From assembly GCF_028368995.1 (NCBI RefSeq), contig NZ_JAQNDL010000005.1, forward strand, positions 258,501-322,500: 64,000 nt of DNA. Reading direction: 5' to 3'. Made by a program: the position numbers and the translations under genes. Source of the DNA: Nannocystis bainbridge (lineage in GTDB: Bacteria > Myxococcota_A > Polyangia > Nannocystales > Nannocystaceae). A model generated the notes under the pieces. It did no database searches. It saw only the letters and a list, made by a program, of their open reading frames with translations, and was not told where the DNA came from. Positions within the stretch are counted from its first letter, which is position 1. Every line of letters starts with the position of its first letter. Below, piece by piece: positions 21,901-29,016 of this stretch.

Positions 21901-21974
21901 GCGTCGCCCCTCGATCCGAGGGACCCGAACGACGACGCATCGTCTCGCGCGCGCTGCAGCCTCGCCTCGCCCAT
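18966..21974 (-). CDS. Ser/Thr protein kinase with C-terminal TPR region
   Basis: 1002 aa from ATG 21974; the longer open frame upstream is Arg/Gly low complexity. Kinase domain about residues 72-345: LGAGAMGEVHLA, Lys102 in IAIKLVH, HRDFKPDNV with Asp195, DFG at 213-215 and GTPAYMPPEQF. All catalytic residues are intact. A membrane helix follows at about residues 343-365 (VALAGAVALGTGLLGGVAAAWW). The C-terminal 600 residues are helical repeats of the TPR type (for example DQRGRVYGPRHPEVARAAYNLAQVLRA, as in TPR/kinesin-light-chain-like sensor kinases). This layout is widespread in myxobacteria. It is co-directional with the upstream WD40 kinase homologue but separated from it by 471 bases. 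The substrate is unknown. Confidence 0.92.
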   Translation of the reverse strand: MGEARLQRARDDASSFGSLGSRGDAQTLRSREGQRSDARTDGQVFSGVDDERLFSELRTRLFARGEATRIGRYRLMHRLGAGAMGEVHLAFDDALERPIAIKLVHAHLADPRSTARLRVEARALARLAHPHVVHVYEVGEHDGRTYLAMERIEGGSLREWLGSEPGPPQAEVLAAYLAAGRGLAAAHRAGIIHRDFKPDNVLRGVDGRVAVVDFGLAALESGEGGPSAPGPTDESGAWPGGLPTQDRSSEVAGTPAYMPPEQFRGQADARADQFALCVSIYEGLWGRRPFPRRTLAEVLRGRVDWTPAEPPRDALAGWLWPIVRRGLEADPGRRWADVDALLAAIEAGLARGRRRRRVALAGAVALGTGLLGGVAAAWWSAAPEVEACVAVARELDDTWAAESRARLGERFAAAATGAGRGWLADSEASVVAGLDRWRGRWLTAREALCEARAGGDPVVLDRLGRCLERHRDGAGAVVAALLGGEPEVLRAAPAAVQRLEDPQACAREARQGGPPEPPPAQADAVQQVRRQLAIAEAELFTGRTEAAWTKALPLATEAEALGHAPLTAEVALTLGRVALVRGRGAEGFERLEQAADAGEAAGHDRVVADSWRLLAMSAVTETPDLAAGRRYLRRAEAASARIGLDPATEARLGFVRGNLALLADELEPAVDRLRVAAAALVEQDDLLYASHAASSLGTALLERGEPEAARVEFERALDQRGRVYGPRHPEVARAAYNLAQVLRASARAGADHEAQASVLLRRAVDIWQGTDEAMTLEAGRAGFVLAQLELDAGRFERAVKHAEAAEAVFAAVLGPDRIEHAEVAALLGTGNYFLGRSQAAVAALRRAVAGHAAAHGARDVYTASFRVALGWALLATGELAEARVELEAGRAAIEAAGGVGCEDSTDARLGLTAVDLIAGEHARAAARLAEFDHAPVGELDRVTFALLSGLLAVRRDPASADGAAAMGRAREDARAVAGGEAMLAVLFDSVHATTDERRLAGG

Positions 21975-22445
21975 CCCGCCCTGGTCTCTCTCTAGTCCCC
22001 CGCCGACGCGAGCGTCAAGCCGTGGCGACCTCGCGCGCGCGCGCCCTGGGCCGCCGCGCGCCCCTGGGCCGCCCTGCACGCGTCGCTGCGCGAGTGAGGA
22101 GCCTCGCCCCCTGCGCCCCTCCGAGCCGCCCCCCACGGTCGTCGCAATTCCGCCCCGCCGAGCTCTGCTTCACGCGACTCGGCGGGGCCGCGCAGGTTCG
22201 GTTTCGAACAGCGCATTTCCCCGGCGAAAACCGCAGGCGCAGCCACGATCCCGCCGATCTCCCGCCGCCTGCCGGCGCGAGCCGAGAGCGCTTCAGCGCG
22301 GAGGAACCCGCCGTCGCGTCCGGGCGCTGAGCCGATGGCCCTGCGCGGGCTCGCCTCGCGTGAGCCCGCATGCCCCTTCGGTCATGCCTTCAAGAACATG
22401 ACCGTGAGAACATGTCCCCGAGAACATTACTACAAGAACATGTCC
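21975..22445. other. Intergenic region between two kinase genes
   Basis: No gene is supported. The sequence should contain the promoter of the TPR kinase gene (minus strand) and the 3' untranslated part of the WD40 kinase-like gene. Its right part holds the longest 14-bp array of the window. Confidence 0.5.
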
Positions 22446-22470
22446 TCACGGACATGTCTTCACATACAGC
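22369..22470. repeat. 14-bp CATG-phase repeat array, 7 units
   Basis: CATG or a close variant occurs at 22369, 22383, 22397, 22411, 22425 (CATT), 22439, 22453 and 22467 (CAGC), each exactly 14 bases apart. The intervening decamers are CCCCTTCGGT, CCTTCAAGAA, ACCGTGAGAA, TCCCCGAGAA and similar. The array overlaps the end of the minus-strand WD40 kinase-like gene: its last codons (VKTCP) and TGA stop (22446-22448) come from the repeat. Confidence 0.9.
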
Positions 22471-25400
22471 CGGTCGCCGAAGTCGTGCGCCCACTCGGCC
22501 GGCGTCAGGTCGCGACCTGCCCGCGCGCAGGCCTCGGCCAGGCGGCCTGCCAGCGTCGCCGGGAACACCCGCGCCAGCCCGTCGGCGCCCGCCGTCACCA
22601 CCAGCGCCCCGTCGCTCGAGAACCCTCCCGACCACAGCCTGCGATCGTGCTCGCCGGGCCCTGCCGCTGGCGTATGCGGCAGTCGCAGCGCCACCAGCCC
22701 CTCCGGGCGGCGCGACCACAGGCGCGCCGAGCCATCGGCCGACGCCGTCAGGATCGCCGCGCCGTCGGGGCTGTACGCCGCGATCCACACCGCGTCCGTG
22801 TGCCCGCGCAGCGTCACCGGCTCCCCGCCGTCGAGCGGCCACTCGCAGGCCGTCCCGTCCGTCGAGGCCGTCAGCGCCGCCAGCCCGTCGGGCCGCAGCT
22901 GGACCTGACCTATCGACCCCGCGTGGCCGCGCAGCACGATCGGCGCCGCCTCGGGCCGGGCCAGCGACCACACCCGCGCCACCGCGTCGTCGCCCGCGCT
23001 GGCCAGCAGCTCGCCGTCGACCGCCAGCGCCCGCACCGGGCCCGCGTGGCCTTGCAGGCTGGCCTTGCGGACCGTCGCCCCGGCCAGCGGCGTCACCCGC
23101 ACCGGCCCGTCGTCGCCGGCGCTGGCGACGGCTGTCCCATCGGACATGAACTGAAGCACCCGCACCGCCCCCGCGTGGGCGGCCACCTCGTCGAGGCTGG
23201 GCGGCCCGACCGGCGGGAAGCGGACCACGTGGACCCGGCCGTCCTCGCCGGCGACCGCCGCCAGCTCGCCCGCGGGGCTCCAGCGGGCGTCGAGGAGCGC
23301 CGCCCCGCGCGGCGCCGTGAGGCTGGCCAAAAGGACAGGTTCGGCCCCGCTCAGCGACCACAGGCGCAGCCGCCCGTCGCTGCCCACCGTCAGCAGCCGC
23401 GCGCCGTCGGGGCTGGCCGCCAGCGCCGTCGAGGCCCCCTCGCGGTGGCCGCCCAGCCGCGTCGAAGCCCGGCCGTCGCGCGGCCACACCCGCGCCGCGC
23501 CGTCGAGCCCGGCGGTCACCACCGTGCGCCCGTCGGCCAGGAACGCGGCCTGCTCGATCGCCGCCGCGTGCCCGCGCAACAGCCACGGATCGTCCGCGAT
23601 CCGCCAGCGGCGCGCGCTGCCGTCGACCGACGCCGTCAGCACCCGGGCGCCGTCGCGCGAGAAGCTGGCCGCCACCACGCTGCCGGCGTGGCCGCGCAGG
23701 CGCAGCGGCGGGCCGCGCACGCCCGGCTGCCACAGCCACGCCTCGCCGCCCGCGGGGGTCCCGAGCAGCAGATCGCCCGCCGGCCCGACCTGGACCCCCA
23801 GCAGCGCCTCCTCGTGGCCCTGCAGCTCGATCCGCGCGCTGCTGCCGTCGCGCTGCCACACCCGCGCGCTGCCGTCCCGCGACACCGTCACCACCTGCTG
23901 CCCGCCGGGCCGGTACGCCGCCGCGTAGACCTCGTCGGTGTGCCCCACCAGCCGCTGCGGCGGCCCGCCGTCGACCGGCACCAGCGCCGCCGTGTGATCG
24001 GCGCGCGCGACCACGATCTCCTGCCCGTCCCCGCGCCACGTCGCCGCCAGCAGCCCCGTCGCCCCGCGAGCGGCCGGCGGCGGCAGCTTGAGCGCGCGCG
24101 CCGGACCGGCCGCCGCGGGCCACAGCCGCGCCGTCCCGTCGCCGCTCAGCGTCAGCAGCGTCGCCCCGTCGGGGCTCCACAGCGCCCGCCGCAGCGGGTC
24201 GCTCGCCTCGCCCAGCGGCTGCGGCGGCTGCCCCGGGCGCAGCACGTGCACCCGCGGCCCGTCGCGCACGACCAGCGCCTCACCTGTCCCCCAGGCCAGG
24301 TCGCGCGGATCGGTCGTCGGCAGCTCCCAGCACGTCGGCGCCCCCAGCCCGCCGACCGGCGTCAGCGCGTGCACGCACGGCCGATCGCCGGCGCGCGCGA
24401 TCGCCAGCGCCGCCCCGCCCGGCGCGAACGCCAGGGCCCGCGCGCTGCCTGTCCCCAAGGCCACGTCGAGCGGGGCCCGCGGCGCCGCCGTCGACCACAG
24501 CGCCACCGCCCCCTCGCGCTCCCCGGTGGCCAGCCAGCGCCCGTCGTCGCTCTCGGCCAGAGCGTCGACCACCCCCCCGCCCGGGCGGGCGAACCGGTCG
24601 CTGCGCGGCCCGTCGAGCGCGTCGAGCAGCGCCTGCTCCACCTCGAGCGGCGGCGCCTCCCCGCGCGCCTGCGCCGTCGCCACCGCCGCCACCGCCAGCA
24701 GCTGCCGCAGCGCCGGATCGGCGCCCGCCTGTTGACCCGCCGCCGCCGCCAGCCGCCGCGCCTCCCCGGCCGCCTGCGTGCGCGCGTCCTCGGCCGCGAT
24801 CGCGGCCGCCCGCACCTCCTCCGCCGCCGCGTCGGCCGCGTGGCGCTCCGCGAGCTGCTGCCAGGTCACCAGCGCCCCGCCGAACAGCGCCGCCAGGGTC
24901 ACCAGCCACAGCCCCAGCCGCCGGCGCAGCCGGCTCGGGTCGCGGCCGAGCGCCTCCAGCAGCGCGTCCATGCTCGGCCAGCGCGCGGCCGGATCGGCCT
25001 GCAGCCCGCGCTCGACCGCCCGCTGCAGCCAGCCCGGCACCTCGCGTGCGCCGCGGACGATCGCCCCGGCCACGATCGCCGCCTGCACCTCCTCGCGCCG
25101 CTCGCCCGCGAACGGCCGCACCCCGTGCAGCGCCTCCTGCAGCGCCGCGCAGAACCCGAACACGTCGCTGCGCGCGTCGCCCTCGCCGCCCGCGTGCTGC
25201 TCCGGCGCCACCGCCGTCGGCGCCGCGACCGCGTCGCCCGGCCGATCGGTCTTGATCGACATGCCCATACGGACATGTTCTTTGGGACCTTCCCCTTCGG
25301 GCATGCTCTGCGGGACAGACGCAGCGCGGACCCGGGCCAGCCCGAAGTCGACCACCCGCGCCCGGCCGTCGTCGCCGACCAGCACGCTCTCGGGCTTGAA

Positions 25401-25901
25401 CTCGCCGTGGGTCTGCCCGCTCGCGTGGGCGGCCGCCAGCCCGCTCCCGGCCTGCACGTACATCGCCAGCACCTCGCGCCAGCCCCGCGGCTCGCGCTCC
25501 TGCCAGGCCCGCAGCGTCTCGCCCTGGACGAACTCCATCGCCACGTAGACGTGCCCGCGGGCCTCGCCGACCTCGTAGACCTGGACCACGTGCGGGTGCG
25601 CCACCCGGGCCTGCGCCTGCGCCTCGCGCTTGCAGCGGGCCGCCGCCGCCGGGTCGTGGTGGCCGGCGTGAATCAGCTTGAGCGCGATCCGGCGGTCGAG
25701 CTGCTCATCGTAGGCCGCGAACACCACCCCCATCGAGCCGGCCCCGAGCCGACGCAGCACCGCGAACCGGCCGACCCGCTCCGACTCGCTCGGCGGCCCC
25801 AGCAACTTGGCCTTGAGGTCCGCCCGCGCCAGCGCGTGCGCCAGCCGCTCCGGATCGATCCGGGGCGGCGTGGTGCTGACGAACCGCAGGTCGTCGGACA
25901 T
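22446..25901 (-). CDS. WD40-fused Ser/Thr kinase homologue lacking catalytic residues (probable pseudokinase)
   Basis: 1151 aa. The N-terminal domain keeps the Gly-rich loop LGAGSMG (52-58), Lys75 in IALKL and DFG (185-187). The catalytic loop, however, reads THGEFKPESV: Arg and the catalytic Asp of HRD are replaced by Gly166 and Glu167, and the Mg-binding Asn by Ser172. Activity is therefore doubtful, and the domain may bind nucleotide or partners only. The activation segment contains a 14-bp repeat array (25260-25319) encoding about 18 residues. A membrane helix lies near residue 330 (LWLVTLAALFGGALVTW), followed by a coiled-coil-like Ala/Glu segment and about 12 WD40 repeats (GDDAVARVWSLARPE type). 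The end of the gene is formed by repeat sequence. Confidence 0.88.
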   Translation of the reverse strand: MSDDLRFVSTTPPRIDPERLAHALARADLKAKLLGPPSESERVGRFAVLRRLGAGSMGVVFAAYDEQLDRRIALKLIHAGHHDPAAAARCKREAQAQARVAHPHVVQVYEVGEARGHVYVAMEFVQGETLRAWQEREPRGWREVLAMYVQAGSGLAAAHASGQTHGEFKPESVLVGDDGRARVVDFGLARVRAASVPQSMPEGEGPKEHVRMGMSIKTDRPGDAVAAPTAVAPEQHAGGEGDARSDVFGFCAALQEALHGVRPFAGERREEVQAAIVAGAIVRGAREVPGWLQRAVERGLQADPAARWPSMDALLEALGRDPSRLRRRLGLWLVTLAALFGGALVTWQQLAERHAADAAAEEVRAAAIAAEDARTQAAGEARRLAAAAGQQAGADPALRQLLAVAAVATAQARGEAPPLEVEQALLDALDGPRSDRFARPGGGVVDALAESDDGRWLATGEREGAVALWSTAAPRAPLDVALGTGSARALAFAPGGAALAIARAGDRPCVHALTPVGGLGAPTCWELPTTDPRDLAWGTGEALVVRDGPRVHVLRPGQPPQPLGEASDPLRRALWSPDGATLLTLSGDGTARLWPAAAGPARALKLPPPAARGATGLLAATWRGDGQEIVVARADHTAALVPVDGGPPQRLVGHTDEVYAAAYRPGGQQVVTVSRDGSARVWQRDGSSARIELQGHEEALLGVQVGPAGDLLLGTPAGGEAWLWQPGVRGPPLRLRGHAGSVVAASFSRDGARVLTASVDGSARRWRIADDPWLLRGHAAAIEQAAFLADGRTVVTAGLDGAARVWPRDGRASTRLGGHREGASTALAASPDGARLLTVGSDGRLRLWSLSGAEPVLLASLTAPRGAALLDARWSPAGELAAVAGEDGRVHVVRFPPVGPPSLDEVAAHAGAVRVLQFMSDGTAVASAGDDGPVRVTPLAGATVRKASLQGHAGPVRALAVDGELLASAGDDAVARVWSLARPEAAPIVLRGHAGSIGQVQLRPDGLAALTASTDGTACEWPLDGGEPVTLRGHTDAVWIAAYSPDGAAILTASADGSARLWSRRPEGLVALRLPHTPAAGPGEHDRRLWSGGFSSDGALVVTAGADGLARVFPATLAGRLAEACARAGRDLTPAEWAHDFGDRLYVKTCP
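25260..25319. repeat. 14-bp CATG-phase repeat array within coding sequence
   Basis: CATG at 25260 and 25274, CCTT at 25288, CATG at 25302 and CAGA at 25316 are exactly 14 apart. In the minus-strand gene the array encodes PEGEGPKEHVRMGMSIK, inside the kinase activation segment. Confidence 0.85.
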
Positions 25902-25934
25902 CCGGCCGCGAGTCTACCCCGCGACGGCGCCGCC

Positions 25935-26300
25935 CGGCGCGCGCGTCCCCGCGCGCGCGCGCGCGCAGGGCCTCGATGCGCCGCTCGAACGCCTCGCGCA
26001 AGTTTGGCGGATCGGCCGCGTCGCCGGAGCGAAGCGCAGCCGGCCGTCCTGGTCCAAGAACCAGGTGGCCAAGGGAAGCTCGCTACGCCGACCCGCGCGC
26101 CATACCCGTCGTCCATCACCACCTCGTAGCCGATCCCGCGACCTCGCGCGCGCGGTGCCGCCGCGACCTCGCGCGCGTTGTGCCGTCGAAATGTGGCTCT
26201 CACGACCGCGACGTCGGGCGAGTCGGCGCGCGCAGCCGCGAACTCGGCGAAAGGCCGGCAGCTCGAGCAGGCAGCCCTCGCAGGCGCAGAAGAAGGCGCT
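25935..26300 (-). pseudogene. Decayed TlpA/ResA-like thioredoxin gene with three frameshifts
   Basis: Read on the minus strand across frames, the region gives CEGCLLELPAF (CxxC near 26270-26287), then AEFAAARADSPDVAVVRATF, YEVVMDDGYGARVGVASFP, LATWFLDQDGRLRF and SGDAADPPNLREAFERRIE. This is the thioredoxin order, with a cis-Pro-like FP-ATWF segment. Single-base shifts are needed after LPAF, after ASFP and after RLRF. It resembles the C-terminal domain of the intact TPR-thioredoxin lipoprotein gene at 33006-35177 (DGYCERAGLNSFPTTWFLDREGRI). The N-terminal part is lost. Confidence 0.65.
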
Positions 26301-26596
26301 CGACCAGAAACAGGCCGCCGTCCGCGAGGCGATGTACCAGACCTTCCCGCCGCTCCAGACCGCCGACAGCGTCACGGACAGCGGCCTCGTGCAGAACCAG
26401 TTTGTGGGCGATCCTCGTCACCCAGGACTGGACCCCTGTGTTCCTGCCGCGCTTCCAGGGTGAGTGGGTCGGCATCGAGCGGGACAAGGGCTTCGCGTTC
26501 GCGCCGGGCAAGAAGACCAAGTGGAGCGACGAATTCGGCGGCGACCAGGCGGGCGGAACGTGCTATTCTGATTCGGAATGCTCGAGCATCGAGGAC
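26301..26596 (+). pseudogene. Possible plus-strand gene remnant
   Basis: Plus-strand frames read AMYQTFPPLQTADSVTDSGLV and, after a shift near 26405, AILVTQDWTPVFLPRFQGEW followed by VGIERDKGFAF. This is protein-like and unlike the usual Arg/Pro shadows. The WTPVFLP...GEWVGIERD pattern vaguely recalls SMI1/KNR4-type proteins, but this is weak. The plus frame also runs over the 3' end of the minus-strand gene at 26597. Confidence 0.3.
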
Positions 26597-27706
26597 TCAT
26601 TCTATCCGCAACCGCTCGAAACCCATATCGCCGGACCCTTCGCCTATGTCAGCGACATCCAAGCGGTAGCGTTCTATCCTATGTCGGAGGACCTTCTGAC
26701 TCACACCCATGTGCTGAGCCAATTGAATCCAAGTCCAGCGTTCCAGCCTTTTCAATTCCATACTCCAGCGATAGAGTTCACGCTCGAGGTGCCCTAGGTG
26801 GATAGTGTGCGCCCTCAAGCGGAGATGTGGCATGCTTAGGTGCTCGAACAGGCCCACTTCGCTAAGAAAGAATTCGGGCGAATGCCTAAACGTGTCGGCG
26901 TTCCATTCAGGAACGGAAATGCCGTATGTCCTCGTCGCTTTCAGGAGCGCCTTCGGTTGTAGCCCAAGCATCAATGATGCCTCTGTCATCCCGCCTGCAC
27001 TCGCCAGCGCAACCTTTATAGCTTGCTCCATTACGGCTTTGACGATGTCATCACTCTCATCGAAGAAAACGGGATCGCATCGAACAGGTAGAAAAAACGC
27101 CGCCGCCCTATGTGACTTTCGCGTCGTGATGTCTAGAACGTCAAAACCACCCAACCGCCCGAACTTGCGATTCGCGTAATTCGCAGCCAAGTTTATAGCT
27201 TGCTCAGTGTCCAGTGAGACAACAATCACCACGCTGCCTGAAAGTATGAACTCGACGACAATCTCAGATCCCTCACAGCGGCGGGCCAAATCAGCCACTA
27301 TTGAGGTAAGAGCATCTTGATCAAATGCGCCAAGTCTGCCTCTTAGTTTTATGATGATCTGCGTCTTGTGTCCGAAAGAGCTTGTTTCGGCATTTCTTCC
27401 AATGCGGTACCCAAACAGGGAGGCGAGGCGTTCAACCTCCGCAATTCTCCGTGGAAAACGGCCTCGTAGCCGCAAGAAGAAAACTTCATCAAGCAAACGA
27501 CGCCGCTTCAATGATTGAATACCAGCGGTTACGACATCTGTCGGAGTAGCTCCGACTGGGATTCCGGCATACACGCTGTCACCTTCAGGCCCCAAGACCA
27601 AGAATGAGATCAGCTCAGGCACGCTGAACGCACTCAAGAGAAAAGAGTAGAGTTCCTCATCAGGAGAGTCAGCTCTAAGTTCAACGGTATGGGTCTGCAG
27701 GTCCAT
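26597..27706 (-). CDS. Effector-associated-domain-like protein with two Fis-type HTH motifs
   Basis: 369 aa from ATG 27706; an in-frame TTG at 27730 would add eight residues. Residues about 16-95 (ELYSFLLSAFSVPELISFLV to FFLRLRGRFPRRIAEVERLA) match the helical pattern of effector-associated domains, small adaptor modules of bacterial conflict and NLR-like systems. Residues about 110-190 form an alpha/beta module (TQIIIKLRGRLGAFDQDALT, then SGSVVIVVSL and GFDVLDIT) similar to a domain that follows EADs. The C-terminal part has two Fis-type HTHs: GGMTEASLMLGLQPKALLK and WIQLAQHMGVSQKVLRHRI. The gene is clearly less G+C-rich than its surroundings and is divergent from a coiled-coil membrane protein. 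A DNA-binding adaptor or regulator is the likely role; the EAD label is inference from pattern. Confidence 0.65.
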   Translation of the reverse strand: MDLQTHTVELRADSPDEELYSFLLSAFSVPELISFLVLGPEGDSVYAGIPVGATPTDVVTAGIQSLKRRRLLDEVFFLRLRGRFPRRIAEVERLASLFGYRIGRNAETSSFGHKTQIIIKLRGRLGAFDQDALTSIVADLARRCEGSEIVVEFILSGSVVIVVSLDTEQAINLAANYANRKFGRLGGFDVLDITTRKSHRAAAFFLPVRCDPVFFDESDDIVKAVMEQAIKVALASAGGMTEASLMLGLQPKALLKATRTYGISVPEWNADTFRHSPEFFLSEVGLFEHLSMPHLRLRAHTIHLGHLERELYRWSMELKRLERWTWIQLAQHMGVSQKVLRHRIERYRLDVADIGEGSGDMGFERLRIE

Positions 27707-27825
27707 GGAGGGATGCCGCCAAATTTTCAACCCGCTGTCAAGTAAGTAAAATTCCTGATGTCCAGATAAGACCAGGAATGCAGTTCTGCCATGGCGAAAG
27801 ATTTGCGCCGGTCGTCGGTGTAAGC

Positions 27826-27861
27826 TTGACGGGCGAACGATGGAAGGCCCTATTATAGGGT
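27826..27861 (+). promoter_or_regulatory. Candidate promoter with palindromic -10 region
   Basis: TTGACG at 27826-27831 is followed after 19 bases by TATTAT at 27851-27856. The -10 lies within CCCTATTATAGGG (27848-27860), a 6-bp inverted repeat around one base. The next gene starts at 27862, so the transcript may be leaderless. Confidence 0.45.
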
Positions 27862-28308
27862 ATGAGCATGAAGAGCCCCTACGAGGCGCCCAAGGAGAAC
27901 GAATTTCGCCCAGTTTTGATGAGCATTCTGCGAGCGGCGCTCAGTCAAACAATCCCAGGCTTAGGTGCCCACGGAGAGATGCCTCGAAGGCAATCAATTG
28001 ACGATAGACTGAGTCGTTTGGCAAAAATTCTGCAGGACCTAGAGGACGCGGCAGCGGCCACGAGGGAATTACGCGATGAGGCCGAACAAACAAAAGAGGA
28101 AGCCGAAAAACTGAAAGCTCAGGTTCTTGAGTTGCAGATTGACAAACAGGCTGCTGAAAAACTCGCCAACGTTGAAGTTGAGCCATTCCTGCGTATCCTG
28201 GACAAATCAAGAGATCAAGGATTACGCCGTGCTCGGCTTGAAGGTCTTGCTCTGGGGTTCCTTTCTGGGTTCGCTTCTAGCATAGCGGTCTGGTACATCA
28301 CGAGTTGA
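27862..28308 (+). CDS. Coiled-coil, C-terminally tail-anchored protein, 148 aa
   Basis: Starts at ATG 27862 (a second ATG is at 27868). Residues about 45-105 are a charged, heptad-like helix (IDDRLSRLAKILQDLEDAAA ... QTKEEAEKLKAQVLELQID) predicted to form a coiled coil. Residues about 125-146 (LEGLALGFLSGFASSIAVWYIT) are one hydrophobic helix at the very C-terminus, so the protein is tail-anchored with its coiled coil in the cytoplasm. There is no enzymatic motif. The gene shares the lower G+C content of the divergent EAD-like gene, and the pair was probably acquired together. It may be a membrane partner, sensor or effector of that protein; this is inference. Confidence 0.7.
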   Translation: MSMKSPYEAPKENEFRPVLMSILRAALSQTIPGLGAHGEMPRRQSIDDRLSRLAKILQDLEDAAAATRELRDEAEQTKEEAEKLKAQVLELQIDKQAAEKLANVEVEPFLRILDKSRDQGLRRARLEGLALGFLSGFASSIAVWYITS

Positions 28309-28379
28309 GAGTACAACCTCAACTCGGACGCGCCGCATGCGTCGACGAGCCTCCCCCCGCCTAGGGAGCTGCCGAGCGC

Positions 28380-28690
28380 AGCAACCCGGGCTTGTCGGGG
28401 GAGAACTTCGCACCAGCGTCTCGCCGTCGACCTCACCGCGGACCCGCACCAGCGCATCGCTAGCTCGACCTCGATCACCCTCCATCGCCAGCGCGGCCGC
28501 GACTTGCTCCGTCACGTCGACGAGGCCAGCGACCGGCGCCCCAGTCCTCGTCGATGCCGTTGCATCTGTCTGCCGCCGCAGTTTCGCCGCGTACTCCTTG
28601 CACGTCAGGCCGCTCCGGGCCCATCCCTCGACCCGCTCCCGCCACGCGGAGCCCGTCTCGACGACCTTCACCCTTCGCCTCGCTCCCGGA
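28380..28690 (-). pseudogene. IS66-type tnpA remnant
   Basis: The minus strand encodes WRERVEGWARSGLTCKEYAAK, the N-terminal HTH-like signature of the IS66 accessory protein TnpA, followed by GLVDVTEQVAAALA and VRVRGEVDGETLVR, which match the later part of that family. The segment that normally joins them (around the NANTLxxW motif) is missing, and the end is frameshifted. Neither tnpB nor the tnpC transposase is seen. It is a relic of an insertion sequence. Confidence 0.55.
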
Positions 28691-29016
28691 TCCGCTTCAC
28701 GATGACTCCGCCGTCGCAAATCCGAAAGCCCAGCCGGATCCCGCCGGCCACGGGGTGCTCCTCCCACACCATGTTGGGGGGCAGCAGCAACGAGAAGCTT
28801 CCTCGAGGCGGTGTTCTGGGCTGCACCACGACCGCACCGCGAAGTACTGCTCCTGGCTGAACCAAATGTATCCGTCCGACGTAGTGCCTCCGCCGAGGCT
28901 CTACAAGGGCTCGCGGAGGAGCGATGACCTCGAAGCAGAACGACGACTCGGACACGCGGCGTGTAGACGAATCGGATCCGATGCCAGGGGGCACATCTAA
29001 CCGAGGGGACCAGGCC
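28691..29016. other. Gene-poor stretch
   Basis: A minus-strand frame here reads FCFEVIAPPRALVEPRRRHY and IRLGFRICDGGVIVKRI, which looks somewhat protein-like, but it has no family, no convincing start, and overlaps the kinase remnant. No intact gene is supported. Confidence 0.3.

Noticed and set aside
18519..21995. Very long plus-strand open frame opposite the TPR kinase gene
   Set aside because: Its translation is Arg/Pro/His-rich low complexity, caused by the codon bias of the real minus-strand gene.
22369..22470. CRISPR-like array
   Set aside because: The period is only 14 bp and there are no unique 25-40 bp spacers or cas genes; the structure is a short palindromic tandem repeat.
22335..26129. 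Long plus-strand open frame opposite the WD40 kinase-like gene
   Set aside because: Arg/Pro/Gln low complexity with no domains; the minus strand has clear kinase and WD40 motifs.
25976..26797. Single intact plus-strand gene of 273 codons
   Set aside because: Its first half is antisense to the decayed thioredoxin gene and is Arg-rich, and its end overlaps the EAD-like gene; only a middle part is protein-like, and that requires a frameshift.
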